Virus record (IMG/VR): IMGVR_UViG_3300017724_001437
Location: 1 to 21,926 of that record
Direction: 5' to 3' (one strand)
Source: a virus
DNA: 21,926 nucleotides
Position 1 is the stretch's first letter, and the number at the start of each line of letters is the position of its first letter. The notes under the pieces were generated by a model that saw only the letters and a list, made by a program, of their open reading frames with translations, ran no database searches and was not told the origin of the DNA. This document shows positions 1 through 7,053 of the stretch, piece after piece. Both the position numbers and the translations under genes were made by a program.

Positions 1-212
1 AGAAAGAACTTGAATTAGACGAATTCATTAAAGGACATTTTGATTATACAACTAACGCTTTTCCAAAAGGTGAAACAGCAGTTCTTACATCATGTGAGAA
101 AAAGTACGGAGAGCAATCACTTGCACCGGCGGCACTGATCATGAAAGGATTAGTTACTAATCAGGATCCAGAGATGGAAAGAATTAAACATTTAGCAGGT
201 TTGGACGGCTAA
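1..212 (+). CDS. C-terminal end of unidentified phage protein (partial)
   Basis: An open frame enters from the left edge (codons in phase with base 3) and stops with TAA at 210-212, giving 69 residues with no start in the window. The visible part is charged and helical-looking, with a central PKGETAVLTSCEKKYGE stretch and a tail ERIKHLAGL, and has no catalytic motif I recognise. It lies just upstream of the gp32 promoter, so it probably belongs to the same replication neighbourhood but to a separate transcription unit. That the frame is coding is supported by codon composition like its neighbours and by the promoter that begins right after its stop. I cannot name its function; T4 has gp59 and gp33 near gp32, but nothing here shows that this is either of them. 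Confidence 0.7.
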   Translation, partial: KELELDEFIKGHFDYTTNAFPKGETAVLTSCEKKYGEQSLAPAALIMKGLVTNQDPEMERIKHLAGLDG

Positions 213-221
213 GTCACTTTT

Positions 222-249
222 TTGACAAAGTTTCACTTGACTTTATAAG
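222..249 (+). promoter_or_regulatory. Upstream sigma70-like promoter of gp32 (tandem, P1)
   Basis: TTGACA at 222-227 is a perfect -35 hexamer. After a 16 bp spacer comes TATAAG at 244-249 as a -10 hexamer. It overlaps the second promoter by 13 bp, so the two would give start points about 15 bp apart. It lies in the gap before gp32 and matches host vegetative sigma factor recognition. Start point and use are inferred. Confidence 0.5.
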
Positions 250-265
250 TAAGTTTGTGTATTAT
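237..265 (+). promoter_or_regulatory. Main sigma70-like promoter of gp32 (P2)
   Basis: TTGACT at 237-242 is followed by a 17 bp spacer and TATTAT at 260-265, close to the ideal vegetative promoter. Transcription would start near 272, leaving a leader of about 60 bases before gp32. The ten bases CACTTGACTT around the -35 recur exactly in the promoter before the 420-residue gene at 19321. This suggests that one class of early or middle phage promoter drives both replication clusters. Confidence 0.7.
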
Positions 266-321
266 AGTAACTGTACTGCACAATCAAGGCAATACAACTT
301 AAAACAGCCAAAGGCATATAT

Positions 322-327
322 AGGAGG
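322..327 (+). promoter_or_regulatory. Strong Shine-Dalgarno site of gp32
   Basis: AGGAGG lies 5 bases before the ATG at 333. It is the strongest ribosome binding site in the window, as expected for an abundant protein. In T4, gp32 represses its own translation by binding its leader; I saw no clear pseudoknot in 272-320, so such control is not shown here. Confidence 0.75.
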
Positions 328-332
328 CAACA

Positions 333-1331
333 ATGGCAACATTAGCAGAAATAAGAGCTAAACTTAAAGAGCAAGAATCACGCACAAGCGGTGGTTCAAA
401 AAGCGGCGGCGACAACGCAATTTACCCATTTTGGAATTTAAAGGAAGGCGAACAATCTACTGTACGTTTTCTTCCAGATATGGATGACACAAACACTTTC
501 TTTTGGAAAGAGCGTTTGATGATCAAACTACCTTTCGCAGGTATCAAAGGCGAAACAGACTCACGTCCAGTACAAGTACAAATTCCATGTATGGAAATGT
601 ACGGCGAGTCATGTGCAATCTTAAACGAAGTTCGAGGTTGGTTTAAAGATCCTACTTTAGAAGATATGGGTCGTAAGTATTGGAAAAAGCGTTCATACGT
701 ATTCCAAGGCTTTGTAACCGAAAACGGACTAACAGAAGATGGTACTCCTGAAAATCCAATCAGACGTTTTATTATTGGTCCACAGATTTTTCAACTTATT
801 AAAAGTGCGTTGATGGATCCAGATATGGAAGAACTTCCAACTGATTACACAGCAGGTGTAGACTTTAGAATTATCAAAACTTCTAAAGGTGGTTATGCAG
901 ACTATTCAACATCAAATTGGGCACGTAGAGATCGTCCATTAACTGATATTGAAACTGCGGCAGTTGAGAAGAATGGCTTGTACAACTTGTCAGACTTTTT
1001 ACCTAAGAAGCCTTCAGAGGTTGAGGTTAAAGTAATGCAAGAAATGTTCCAAGCATCTGTAGATGGTGAAGCATATGATGCAGAAAAGTTTGGTCAGTAT
1101 TTCCGTCCAGCGGGAATGCAGGCAAGAACAGGTGATCCGACTAAGGCGGCAAGTGCAAGTGCAACTGCTGTAAGTCAGAGTGCACCAACTGCACCAGTAG
1201 CGGCTCCAGTGGCGGAACCAGTAGCAACTGCTCCAGTAGTAGAAGCAACTGCGGCGGCACCAGTGGCTGAACCAGCAAAAGACAATAGTGCGGAAGACAT
1301 TTTAGCAATGATCCGTTCACGTCAAAACTAA
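333..1331 (+). CDS. 32: gp32-like single-stranded DNA-binding protein
   Basis: This is the T4-type gp32 single-stranded DNA-binding protein, which coats ssDNA during replication, recombination and repair. At 332 residues it is slightly longer than T4 gp32. The order is typical: a basic, Ser/Thr-containing N-terminus (about 1-25) for cooperative self-binding, an aromatic-rich OB-fold core (about 30-250), and a C-terminal tail ending in SAEDILAMIRSRQN. The tail is joined through a long Ala/Pro/Val-rich linker (about 265-316) with repeated APVAEP units. The oddity is the metal site. T4 gp32 binds zinc through one His and three Cys, but here only Cys86 and Cys94 are present and the whole protein has no histidine. 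The start is set by AGGAGG five bases upstream. It is followed by a hairpin and then uvsX. Identification rests on family recognition plus synteny with uvsX. Confidence 0.92.
   Translation: MATLAEIRAKLKEQESRTSGGSKSGGDNAIYPFWNLKEGEQSTVRFLPDMDDTNTFFWKERLMIKLPFAGIKGETDSRPVQVQIPCMEMYGESCAILNEVRGWFKDPTLEDMGRKYWKKRSYVFQGFVTENGLTEDGTPENPIRRFIIGPQIFQLIKSALMDPDMEELPTDYTAGVDFRIIKTSKGGYADYSTSNWARRDRPLTDIETAAVEKNGLYNLSDFLPKKPSEVEVKVMQEMFQASVDGEAYDAEKFGQYFRPAGMQARTGDPTKAASASATAVSQSAPTAPVAAPVAEPVATAPVVEATAAAPVAEPAKDNSAEDILAMIRSRQN
1147..1281 (+). repeat. 32: Ala/Pro/Val-rich low-complexity linker repeat inside gp32
   Basis: In this stretch GCA, GCT, GCG, CCA and GTA codons recur, encoding repeated AP(V/T), APVAEP and ATAPV units. 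It separates the DNA-binding core from the acidic C-terminal tail, which in T4 recruits partner proteins. It probably acts as a flexible tether. Copy number may vary between related phages; that is inference. Confidence 0.6.
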
Positions 1332-1343
1332 TACGGCTTTATA

Positions 1344-1368
1344 GTGAGGGGTCCTTGTGGCCCTTCAC
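1344..1368 (+). terminator. GC-rich hairpin between gp32 and uvsX
   Basis: GTGAGGGGTC (1344-1353) pairs with GGCCCTTCAC (1359-1368) around the five-base loop CTTGT, a 10 bp stem with two G-U pairs. It begins 12 bases after the gp32 stop and is by far the most GC-rich non-coding element in the window. No T-run follows (AATAATCTG), so it is not a classical intrinsic terminator. It may attenuate read-through or protect the 3' end of the gp32 message so that gp32 is made in excess over UvsX. Confidence 0.5.
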
Positions 1369-1391
1369 AATAATCTGAATAAGGAGATACT

Positions 1392-2477
1392 ATGGCTAAT
1401 AAAGCATTTGACGTTTCCAAGTTTCGTAAAAACTTGACTAAATCGATCACAGGCATGAGTAGTGGTTTTAATGACCCTACGGATTGGATTAGTACAGGAA
1501 ACTATGCCCTTAACTATCTTATTAGTGGCGACTTTCATAAAGGCGTTCCATTAGGTAAGGTAACTGTATTTGCAGGAGAATCAGGAGCAGGTAAATCATA
1601 TATCTGTGCAGGTAACATTGTAAAGGCGGCACAAGATCAAGGTATCTTTGTTGTACTAATTGACAGTGAGAACGCACTTGATGAAACTTGGTTACAAGCA
1701 CTTGATGTAGATACCAGCGAAGATAAACTACTTAAACTTAACATGAGTATGATTGATGACGTTGCTAAAACTATTAGTACGTTTATGATTGACTATAAAG
1801 CAATGGACGATGCAGAACGTCCTAAAGTAATGTTTGTAGTTGACAGTTTAGGTATGTTACTAACACCAACAGATGTTGATCAGTTTAACAAGGGTGATAT
1901 GAAAGGTGACATGGGTAGAAAACCTAAGGCACTTACATCACTTGTACGTAACACTGTTAACATGATTGGTTCGCATAATGTAGGACTTGTATGTACTAAC
2001 CACACATACGCATCGCAAGATATGTTTGACCCTGATGATAAGATATCAGGTGGACAAGGCTTTATCTATGCATCTTCAATTGTAGTTGCAATGAAAAAAT
2101 TGAAACTGAAAGAAGACGCAGATGGTAATAAAATTAGCGAAGTACGTGGTATTAGAGCAGGTTGTAAAGTAATGAAAACTCGTTATGCAAAACCGTTCGA
2201 AGGTGTACAAGTTAAAATCCCATACGAAACAGGTATGAACCCATATAGTGGTCTTGTTGATTTGTTTGAGAAAAAGAACATGCTAAAGAAAGACGGTAAT
2301 AGACTTAGATTCGATTCTAAACACGGAGAAGAAGTTAAGGAATATCGTAAGGCATGGGAAGCAGGTGGTCCATTACTTGACAGAGTCATGATGGAGTTCA
2401 GTGAAGTATCCGATGAGGTAATTACAACTGAAGAGGAAGAAATTCCAGAAGCAACCGAAACAGTCACAGAGGAATAA
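1392..2477 (+). CDS. uvsX: UvsX RecA-like recombinase
   Basis: UvsX is the RecA/Rad51-family strand-exchange recombinase of T4-like phages. It assembles on gp32-coated ssDNA and starts recombination-dependent replication and repair. The 361-residue protein has Walker A GESGAGKS at 62-69, Walker B as a hydrophobic run VMFVVD ending at Asp151, and a Gly-rich DNA-binding loop region around DDKISGGQGF. The C-terminus is strongly acidic (EEEE and several further Glu). Length is close to the family norm (T4 391). The ATG at 1392 has AAGGAG just upstream. It lies downstream of gp32, its partner, separated by a hairpin. No anomaly is seen in the catalytic motifs. Confidence 0.95.
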   Translation: MANKAFDVSKFRKNLTKSITGMSSGFNDPTDWISTGNYALNYLISGDFHKGVPLGKVTVFAGESGAGKSYICAGNIVKAAQDQGIFVVLIDSENALDETWLQALDVDTSEDKLLKLNMSMIDDVAKTISTFMIDYKAMDDAERPKVMFVVDSLGMLLTPTDVDQFNKGDMKGDMGRKPKALTSLVRNTVNMIGSHNVGLVCTNHTYASQDMFDPDDKISGGQGFIYASSIVVAMKKLKLKEDADGNKISEVRGIRAGCKVMKTRYAKPFEGVQVKIPYETGMNPYSGLVDLFEKKNMLKKDGNRLRFDSKHGEEVKEYRKAWEAGGPLLDRVMMEFSEVSDEVITTEEEEIPEATETVTEE

Positions 2478-2482
2478 ATTAT

Positions 2483-2716
2483 ATGAGTATGGATAGTTCA
2501 CAAATCGTAGACACCTGGAATCTTTTTAAAGAGCATACAGATAAAAAACAAGTAGAAACATTAGCCGAAAGGTTTGTTGATTTACTTGCTGATTATGGTG
2601 TAGGTGATGACCAATTAAAAGAATCTTTAGGTACTGATGATCATCTTGATGCGGCAATTAATTATTATCTTGATATTGATGATGAGTTGACTGCGGACGA
2701 TGACGATTGGGATTAA
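2483..2716 (+). CDS. Small acidic protein downstream of uvsX
   Basis: This 77-residue protein is extremely acidic at its C-terminus (ends TADDDDWD) and otherwise helical-looking, with a central AERFVDLLADYGV segment. It starts five bases after the uvsX stop with AGAGGAA (2468-2474) as ribosome site; a second ATG at 2489 is an alternative start. I recognise no catalytic motif. I recall similar acidic proteins after uvsX in marine T4-like phages, but cannot verify this here. The acidic tail would suit a DNA mimic or a regulator that binds a basic replication protein; this is speculative. Confidence 0.75.
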   Translation: MSMDSSQIVDTWNLFKEHTDKKQVETLAERFVDLLADYGVGDDQLKESLGTDDHLDAAINYYLDIDDELTADDDDWD

Positions 2717-2718
2717 AC

Positions 2719-3171
2719 ATGTGGTATAGCCAAATATCAAAAGATATTAGTAAAATACCTGAGGCGTTAGATTATTATAACGATCAGTTATTACAGGCAA
2801 AAAAAGAGATCCGTATTTTCGGAAGTCTTGAGAAGGCCGCGGCAGAGATGCCCGGCCTTGTCGAACAACGTTTCAATCAGTTACAAGAACTTGAAGCAAT
2901 TTTAGAATATCTTAATATAGAACTACGCAGATTACGTAGCACATTTTTTAAGAAGTATCTTGAAAATTATCAACGATCATTAAGCAGTAGGGACTGTGAA
3001 AAGTATGTTGACGGTGAAGCAGATGTAGTTGATATGGAAAAGATTATTAACGAATTTGCATTAATGCGTAACAAATGGTTAGGCATTACTAAAGGCTTAG
3101 ACCAGAAGCAATGGCAAATTACTAATATTGTTAAGTTAAGAGTGGCTGGTATGGAAGATGCAACAATTTAA
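2719..3171 (+). CDS. Helical protein in the uvsX operon (UvsY-like mediator possible)
   Basis: The 150-residue product is almost entirely helical, with charged heptad-like segments (about 40-90) and a conserved-looking end: KWLGITKGLDQKQWQITNI, then a basic/hydrophobic patch and GMEDATI. I chose ATG 2719 rather than the in-frame TTG at 2707, because the TTG lies inside the preceding gene and adds only four residues. Size, helicity and position next to uvsX would fit a recombination mediator like UvsY (137 residues in T4), and the W-x-G-I...I motif loosely resembles the end of UvsY. Cyanophage UvsY as I remember it looks different, so the identity stays open. No enzymatic motif is visible. It overlaps the next gene by 14 bases. 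Confidence 0.7.
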   Translation: MWYSQISKDISKIPEALDYYNDQLLQAKKEIRIFGSLEKAAAEMPGLVEQRFNQLQELEAILEYLNIELRRLRSTFFKKYLENYQRSLSSRDCEKYVDGEADVVDMEKIINEFALMRNKWLGITKGLDQKQWQITNIVKLRVAGMEDATI

Positions 3172-3940
3172 ACCCAAGTTTCAAATTCCAAAAAGATCAC
3201 TTGAATTACGCGGACAATTATTTCCATACCTTATTGATAACTTTGACACAAAAATTATTGAATCAAAAGATCAAATCGAACAAGATAGAATTTTAACATT
3301 TAGTCACCCATTTTGCGATTGGGTATTTGATGCATTACAAAACAACAAAGAATTAAATTTCTTCCATTTAGATAACGGTTATATAGGCAATTGGAATTAC
3401 AAACGCCCTATGTATTATCGTATTAGTTATAATTCCCTACAAAACACTAAACCAGGACCTATTAAAAAAAGTAGAATACACACACTTGAATTAGACGATC
3501 GTTATCAAGATTGGAATGACAAGGGTGAGTACAACCTATTAGTGATGCCACGTAACACTAATATCTTTAAATACTTAGGACAAGATTACGACGAATGGCG
3601 TGAACAAACTATTGCACATTATCAAAATTTAGATGTGCCATTAGTAATAAGAGAGAAGACAGGTAAACGTAGACACAGGTTTGCTGAAATAATACCAATG
3701 ATGCATAAGGCTAAAAAGGTTATTACGTATCATAGTATGGCAGTTGTTGAAGCATTGTGTTTAGGCAAACCAATTGAAGTATTAGGACAAAGTGCAGTTG
3801 AACATTGGCAAGGACAGTTTGGATTTGATAGAACACCTATGCTTGAACATATTGCACACAGTCAATTTAGTAGAGAAGAATATGAAAATGGAACTGCATG
3901 GGAAGTAACATTTAATTATCAGGTAGCAAATGGATTATAA
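3158..3940 (+). CDS. GT-B-like glycosyltransferase-related protein, paralogue A1
   Basis: This 260-residue protein belongs to a family with four copies in the window (also at 15895, 16710 and 18454). Features shared with the 15895 copy are a D-x-GY-x-GN motif about residue 72 followed by K and R residues, and a VIRE/IIIRD strand ending in a basic loop. Also shared are a THS/TYNS-x-A-x-x-EA-x-x-x-G-x-P motif typical of the nucleotide-sugar side of GT-B folds, and a tail with x-LE-HIA...S-x-EEY-x-NG-x-AW. The HP motif of capsule-type transferases is replaced here by REKTG. No membrane segment is visible. It overlaps both neighbours (14 and 11 bp) and begins the accessory run, followed directly by a GT25 enzyme. 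A glycosyltransferase role is inferred from fold-level motifs and context. Confidence 0.6.
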   Translation: MQQFKPKFQIPKRSLELRGQLFPYLIDNFDTKIIESKDQIEQDRILTFSHPFCDWVFDALQNNKELNFFHLDNGYIGNWNYKRPMYYRISYNSLQNTKPGPIKKSRIHTLELDDRYQDWNDKGEYNLLVMPRNTNIFKYLGQDYDEWREQTIAHYQNLDVPLVIREKTGKRRHRFAEIIPMMHKAKKVITYHSMAVVEALCLGKPIEVLGQSAVEHWQGQFGFDRTPMLEHIAHSQFSREEYENGTAWEVTFNYQVANGL

Positions 3941-4643
3941 AGCAAAGATTATATGTTTACAGGACAACGCTCACAGTGTACAAATGGCCGCTGAGTGTGT
4001 TGCACAAGCAAACAAGTTTGGAATTAAAGTAGAACAGTTCAATGCTGTCAACGGCAATGACTTTAACATTGCCTGTGCAAAGTACGGTATTACATCTATA
4101 AGCAAAGTTAAAAAAGGACGTTTAGGAGTGCTTGGTTGCTTTCTAAGTCATTACGGACTATGGAAAGAATGTGTTGAAAGTAATACACCTTATCTTATTC
4201 TTGAACACGACGGATACTTTATTAGACCATTGCCAGAAGATATACTTACAAAATTTAAGCACGTATGTAAATTAGATCAGTATGATCCTTACAGTGGTGC
4301 ATACAATAACGCAGTTGAACAAAGCATGAAAGAAGATATTGTAGTAGGACCATATCATAACATACATGCAAAAGGTAAACGTACTCTAAAGTATGTAGGT
4401 AATTATTTTAGAGGTGCTTGGAGTTACATTATTAAACCAGAAGCCGCACAAAAATTGTTAGACTTTGTTGCTGAACACGGTTATGTTGTAGCGGCTGATC
4501 AACAAATTGGGTCTAAGTTATTAGAACTATCATCAACAAATGTACCAGTGGCACGACTACACCCATTCTACTCTATTGGTATAAACATAAACTCAGAAAG
4601 TTTAACACAGCATTTAGGAGCAAAGAGTGAGCAAAAAAAATAA
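3930..4643 (+). CDS. Glycosyltransferase family 25-like enzyme
   Basis: The 237-residue protein shows the glycosyltransferase family 25 (LPS-type) signature. Residues 69-74 read GCFLSH, followed by W-K-E-C and then YLILEHDGYF at 88-97 in the place of the metal-binding acidic motif. Most family members have EDD there; this one has EHD. Toward the C-terminus AWSYII-KPEAAQKLL is the usual substrate-side element. GT25 enzymes transfer galactose or related sugars to LPS cores or hydroxylysine. ATG 3930 overlaps the previous gene by 11 bases. No signal peptide is seen, so it should be cytoplasmic or peripheral to the inner membrane. It most likely works with the other sugar transferases of this block. 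Confidence 0.85.
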   Translation: MDYKAKIICLQDNAHSVQMAAECVAQANKFGIKVEQFNAVNGNDFNIACAKYGITSISKVKKGRLGVLGCFLSHYGLWKECVESNTPYLILEHDGYFIRPLPEDILTKFKHVCKLDQYDPYSGAYNNAVEQSMKEDIVVGPYHNIHAKGKRTLKYVGNYFRGAWSYIIKPEAAQKLLDFVAEHGYVVAADQQIGSKLLELSSTNVPVARLHPFYSIGININSESLTQHLGAKSEQKK

Positions 4644-5619
4644 AAATTTAGTAAAAAGAGATAATTGGTTTGATGACTATCATGAAATACCACAGTTGGG
4701 TATTAAAGGTAAACGTGATCTTAACAGTAGAATTGCTTACTATGATCCAGACGATTTCAAAGATGCTACTGTAGTTGACTTAGGGTGCAACATGGGACAG
4801 ATGAGTTTTCAAGCATCGACTTGGGGTGCAAAAAATGTTATGGGTATTGAATATGATGCTAATGCAGTAAACAATGCAAATCAAATTAAAGATCAATTAG
4901 ATATTGAAAATGTACAATTTGTTGTAGATGATTTAGACAGTAATTTTCTTTGGACAAGCATAGACAACTTTGATGTTGTTATGTTTCTTGCAGTTATTGA
5001 TACTATTGAACTTGAAAATAGATACGGAATTTTAAGCAAAGCATGTCGCAAAACTAACAAAGTTATGTATTTTGAAGGGCATGGTAAACAAACATACAAC
5101 AAGTATATGCAAAATCTTGTTGAATATACAGACTTCACAGAAATCAAATATATGGGTAACACACCTGTAAGCAGGCCTTTCTTTAGATGTACAAGAGAAA
5201 AGATGAAGATTGACGATGCTATACAGGCTATTGTTAATAGCAAATATGATAAAATTGCAGTAGTAGGAAAATCATTTTCAGGAAAAACTTATATTAGAAA
5301 GCATTTACAACAGTTAGAACATAAGTTTACTCTTGTAGACGACTTGCTACTTGATCCTATTAAGGGCCAAGAAAACACAAGAATTGATGTAGCGGACTTA
5401 AATAATATTGACAAGTTTGTGCTTTTTGATTACAGAGGTTTGGAATATTATCCAGATGTTGATGTAGTGTTTTTTGTAACGCCAAGTATGGAGTTAATTG
5501 GGCAAACACGTAAAGAAGTAAAGAAGAATAATAAATCAAAGCCTTTGATTACACCTTCGATCAAAAGTTTTGCAAATGTAAAAGAAGTGTATACTGTAGA
5601 GAGAAACAATGAGAATTAA
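4627..5619 (+). CDS. Class I SAM methyltransferase fused to a P-loop NTPase/kinase domain
   Basis: Two domains are fused in 330 residues. Residues about 40-190 form a class I SAM-dependent methyltransferase: motif I VDLGCNMG at 50-57, an acidic end of beta-2 (GIEYD about 73-77), and a VVDD segment at 99-102. Residues about 205-330 form a P-loop domain: Walker A GKSFSGKT at 214-221, then VDDLL and a later hydrophobic strand VVFFV, resembling small-molecule or nucleotide kinases. The start is GTG 4627, supported by AGGAG at 4615-4619; it overlaps the GT25 gene by 17 bases. Substrate is unknown. It may methylate and phosphorylate the same small molecule or sugar. No inactivating change is visible in either nucleotide-binding loop. 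Confidence 0.8.
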   Translation: MSKKNKNLVKRDNWFDDYHEIPQLGIKGKRDLNSRIAYYDPDDFKDATVVDLGCNMGQMSFQASTWGAKNVMGIEYDANAVNNANQIKDQLDIENVQFVVDDLDSNFLWTSIDNFDVVMFLAVIDTIELENRYGILSKACRKTNKVMYFEGHGKQTYNKYMQNLVEYTDFTEIKYMGNTPVSRPFFRCTREKMKIDDAIQAIVNSKYDKIAVVGKSFSGKTYIRKHLQQLEHKFTLVDDLLLDPIKGQENTRIDVADLNNIDKFVLFDYRGLEYYPDVDVVFFVTPSMELIGQTRKEVKKNNKSKPLITPSIKSFANVKEVYTVERNNEN

Positions 5620-6310
5620 AAGTGCAAAGAAATTCGGAAAAAACTTCCATTATAGATGGAGCACACACCAACCAGTAGTTAGAGCAATGGTTGAATTAAT
5701 TAACCCCGAACTAATACTTGAATTAGGAGTAGGACGTTATTCAACACCTTTATTTGTTAAATTTCCTGCACAAAAGATTATTCATGTTGAAAGCGAACAA
5801 GGTTGGTTAGACTTAGTTAAGAAAGAAAATGCAGACGGTATTACAAGCAAGAGTGAATTTAGACATCACGATATTGCTCCACTTGGTATTGAAAGCATTA
5901 AAATTTTACCAAGCCAACTTAACGAATCACAGAAAAGTGCTATTGACAATTACTATCAATCACTTGCAACTGAAATAGAAATAATGCCATACAAGTCAAG
6001 TTTAATTTTTACAGACGGCTTTGCTTCTTGTAGAAAATCAACAGTTGATTGTTTAACAGGTGTAACTGATGTTATGATATTTCATGATGCAGAAAAACCT
6101 GAAGAATATGGTTATGACAAACTTGAACCCAAGTTGTACGAAACACATGACGAGTATTTGCTAAAAACTGCAACTTCGTGGACAGGGTTTATGATTAAAA
6201 AAGACATCGCAACTGAAGAAAGAATTAATGAAGTAATTAACAAGTACGTTGATATCTATATTGCAGAATTAGGAATAGACAGAAAAGGTTTTGAATTAGT
6301 TAAAAAATGA
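5609..6310 (+). CDS. Class I SAM-dependent methyltransferase-like protein
   Basis: This 233-residue protein has a Rossmann-type motif I, LILELGVGRYST at 35-46, followed by a strand ending in an acidic residue (HVESE). A later strand FTDGF and then MIFHDAE fit the fourth and fifth strands of class I methyltransferases, such as those in sugar or antibiotic pathways. It is too short for extra domains and has no membrane segment. The ATG at 5609 overlaps the preceding fusion gene by 11 bases, and its stop overlaps the next start by 4, so it is translationally coupled. Substrate is unknown. The presence of a second methyltransferase next to the first suggests two distinct methylations in one pathway, or recruitment for different products. 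Confidence 0.7.
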   Translation: MRIKSAKKFGKNFHYRWSTHQPVVRAMVELINPELILELGVGRYSTPLFVKFPAQKIIHVESEQGWLDLVKKENADGITSKSEFRHHDIAPLGIESIKILPSQLNESQKSAIDNYYQSLATEIEIMPYKSSLIFTDGFASCRKSTVDCLTGVTDVMIFHDAEKPEEYGYDKLEPKLYETHDEYLLKTATSWTGFMIKKDIATEERINEVINKYVDIYIAELGIDRKGFELVKK

Positions 6311-7053
6311 AACAACAACTTGTTAAACATATTATAGAAAACTTCACTGACCCATACGAATTACAAAAGACATATCGTAGTCATCCAAGTTATAGTTTAC
6401 TAACACTTGAGGATTTTGTTCCTAAGCATATTGTTAGTGCAATGGCTAAAGAGTTAGACAATGTTCCACTTGAAGATTGTAAACATTTTACACGAGCAGG
6501 TTCGTGTATGTACGAGTATAATGACGTTACAAAAACGCCTGTACAAGATGCAGTTATTGATGCACTACACAGTTCTACATTTATTAAATGGTTACAAGAA
6601 GTTACTGATACTGTTGACCTCATACCTGATCCTCACTTAATTGGTGCAGGATATGTAAAGTCACTAACAGGTGATAGTTTAAAAGTACACTGTGATTTCA
6701 ATTGGAACGAGCAAATACGATTGCATCGTATGTTAAGTTTAGTAATATATCTTAATGATGATTGGAAAGAAGAATGGGGCGGACAGTTACAGTTCTATGA
6801 TAGAGAAAGACAAACTGTACACAGTAAAGTTCCTGTTGGTAATGGTAATGCTGTTATATGGAGTTATGATAACTTTGCATTTCACGGATATCCAGATCCA
6901 ATGACAAATCCAAAAAATACAAGTAGAAAAGCATTACGTTTGTTTTATTATGTTAGTAATGCTAAACATGATGATAAACACCCACCACACAGAAGCCTGT
7001 ACTGGTTTGATGATAAAGAAAAGGTACCTTACGATAAGCCATGGACCAAATAA
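6307..7053 (+). CDS. 2-oxoglutarate/Fe(II)-dependent oxygenase (prolyl-4-hydroxylase-like)
   Basis: The 248-residue protein shows the double-stranded beta-helix iron site of 2OG oxygenases: H128-C-D130 (HxD), a distal H193 in AFHGYPDP, and R207 or R211 to hold 2-oxoglutarate. Between them lie MLSLVIYLND (142-151) and EEWGGQLQFYD (155-165), characteristic of the prolyl-hydroxylase superfamily. It would couple 2OG decarboxylation to hydroxylation of a peptide, sugar or base. The upstream half (1-110) is helical. It starts in an ATGA overlap with the previous gene and runs 13 bases into a second 2OG-type gene. Such oxygenases are common in marine T4-like phages; their substrates are mostly unknown. 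Confidence 0.88.
   Translation: MKQQLVKHIIENFTDPYELQKTYRSHPSYSLLTLEDFVPKHIVSAMAKELDNVPLEDCKHFTRAGSCMYEYNDVTKTPVQDAVIDALHSSTFIKWLQEVTDTVDLIPDPHLIGAGYVKSLTGDSLKVHCDFNWNEQIRLHRMLSLVIYLNDDWKEEWGGQLQFYDRERQTVHSKVPVGNGNAVIWSYDNFAFHGYPDPMTNPKNTSRKALRLFYYVSNAKHDDKHPPHRSLYWFDDKEKVPYDKPWTK

Noticed and set aside
2183-2467. Open frame on the minus strand opposite the end of uvsX
   Set aside because: It lies wholly inside a well-supported gene, has no ribosome site, and its Ser/Thr-rich product is what an antisense reading of acidic codons gives.
2719-3171. Firm assignment as UvsY
   Set aside because: Only size, helicity, position and a loose C-terminal resemblance support it; the sequence does not match cyanophage UvsY as I remember it, so no symbol was given.
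3570-3581. TTTAAATACTTA inside the 3158 gene as a late promoter
   Set aside because: It lies in coding sequence, lacks the ACTA that follows the two intergenic copies, and has no gene start downstream at a suitable distance.
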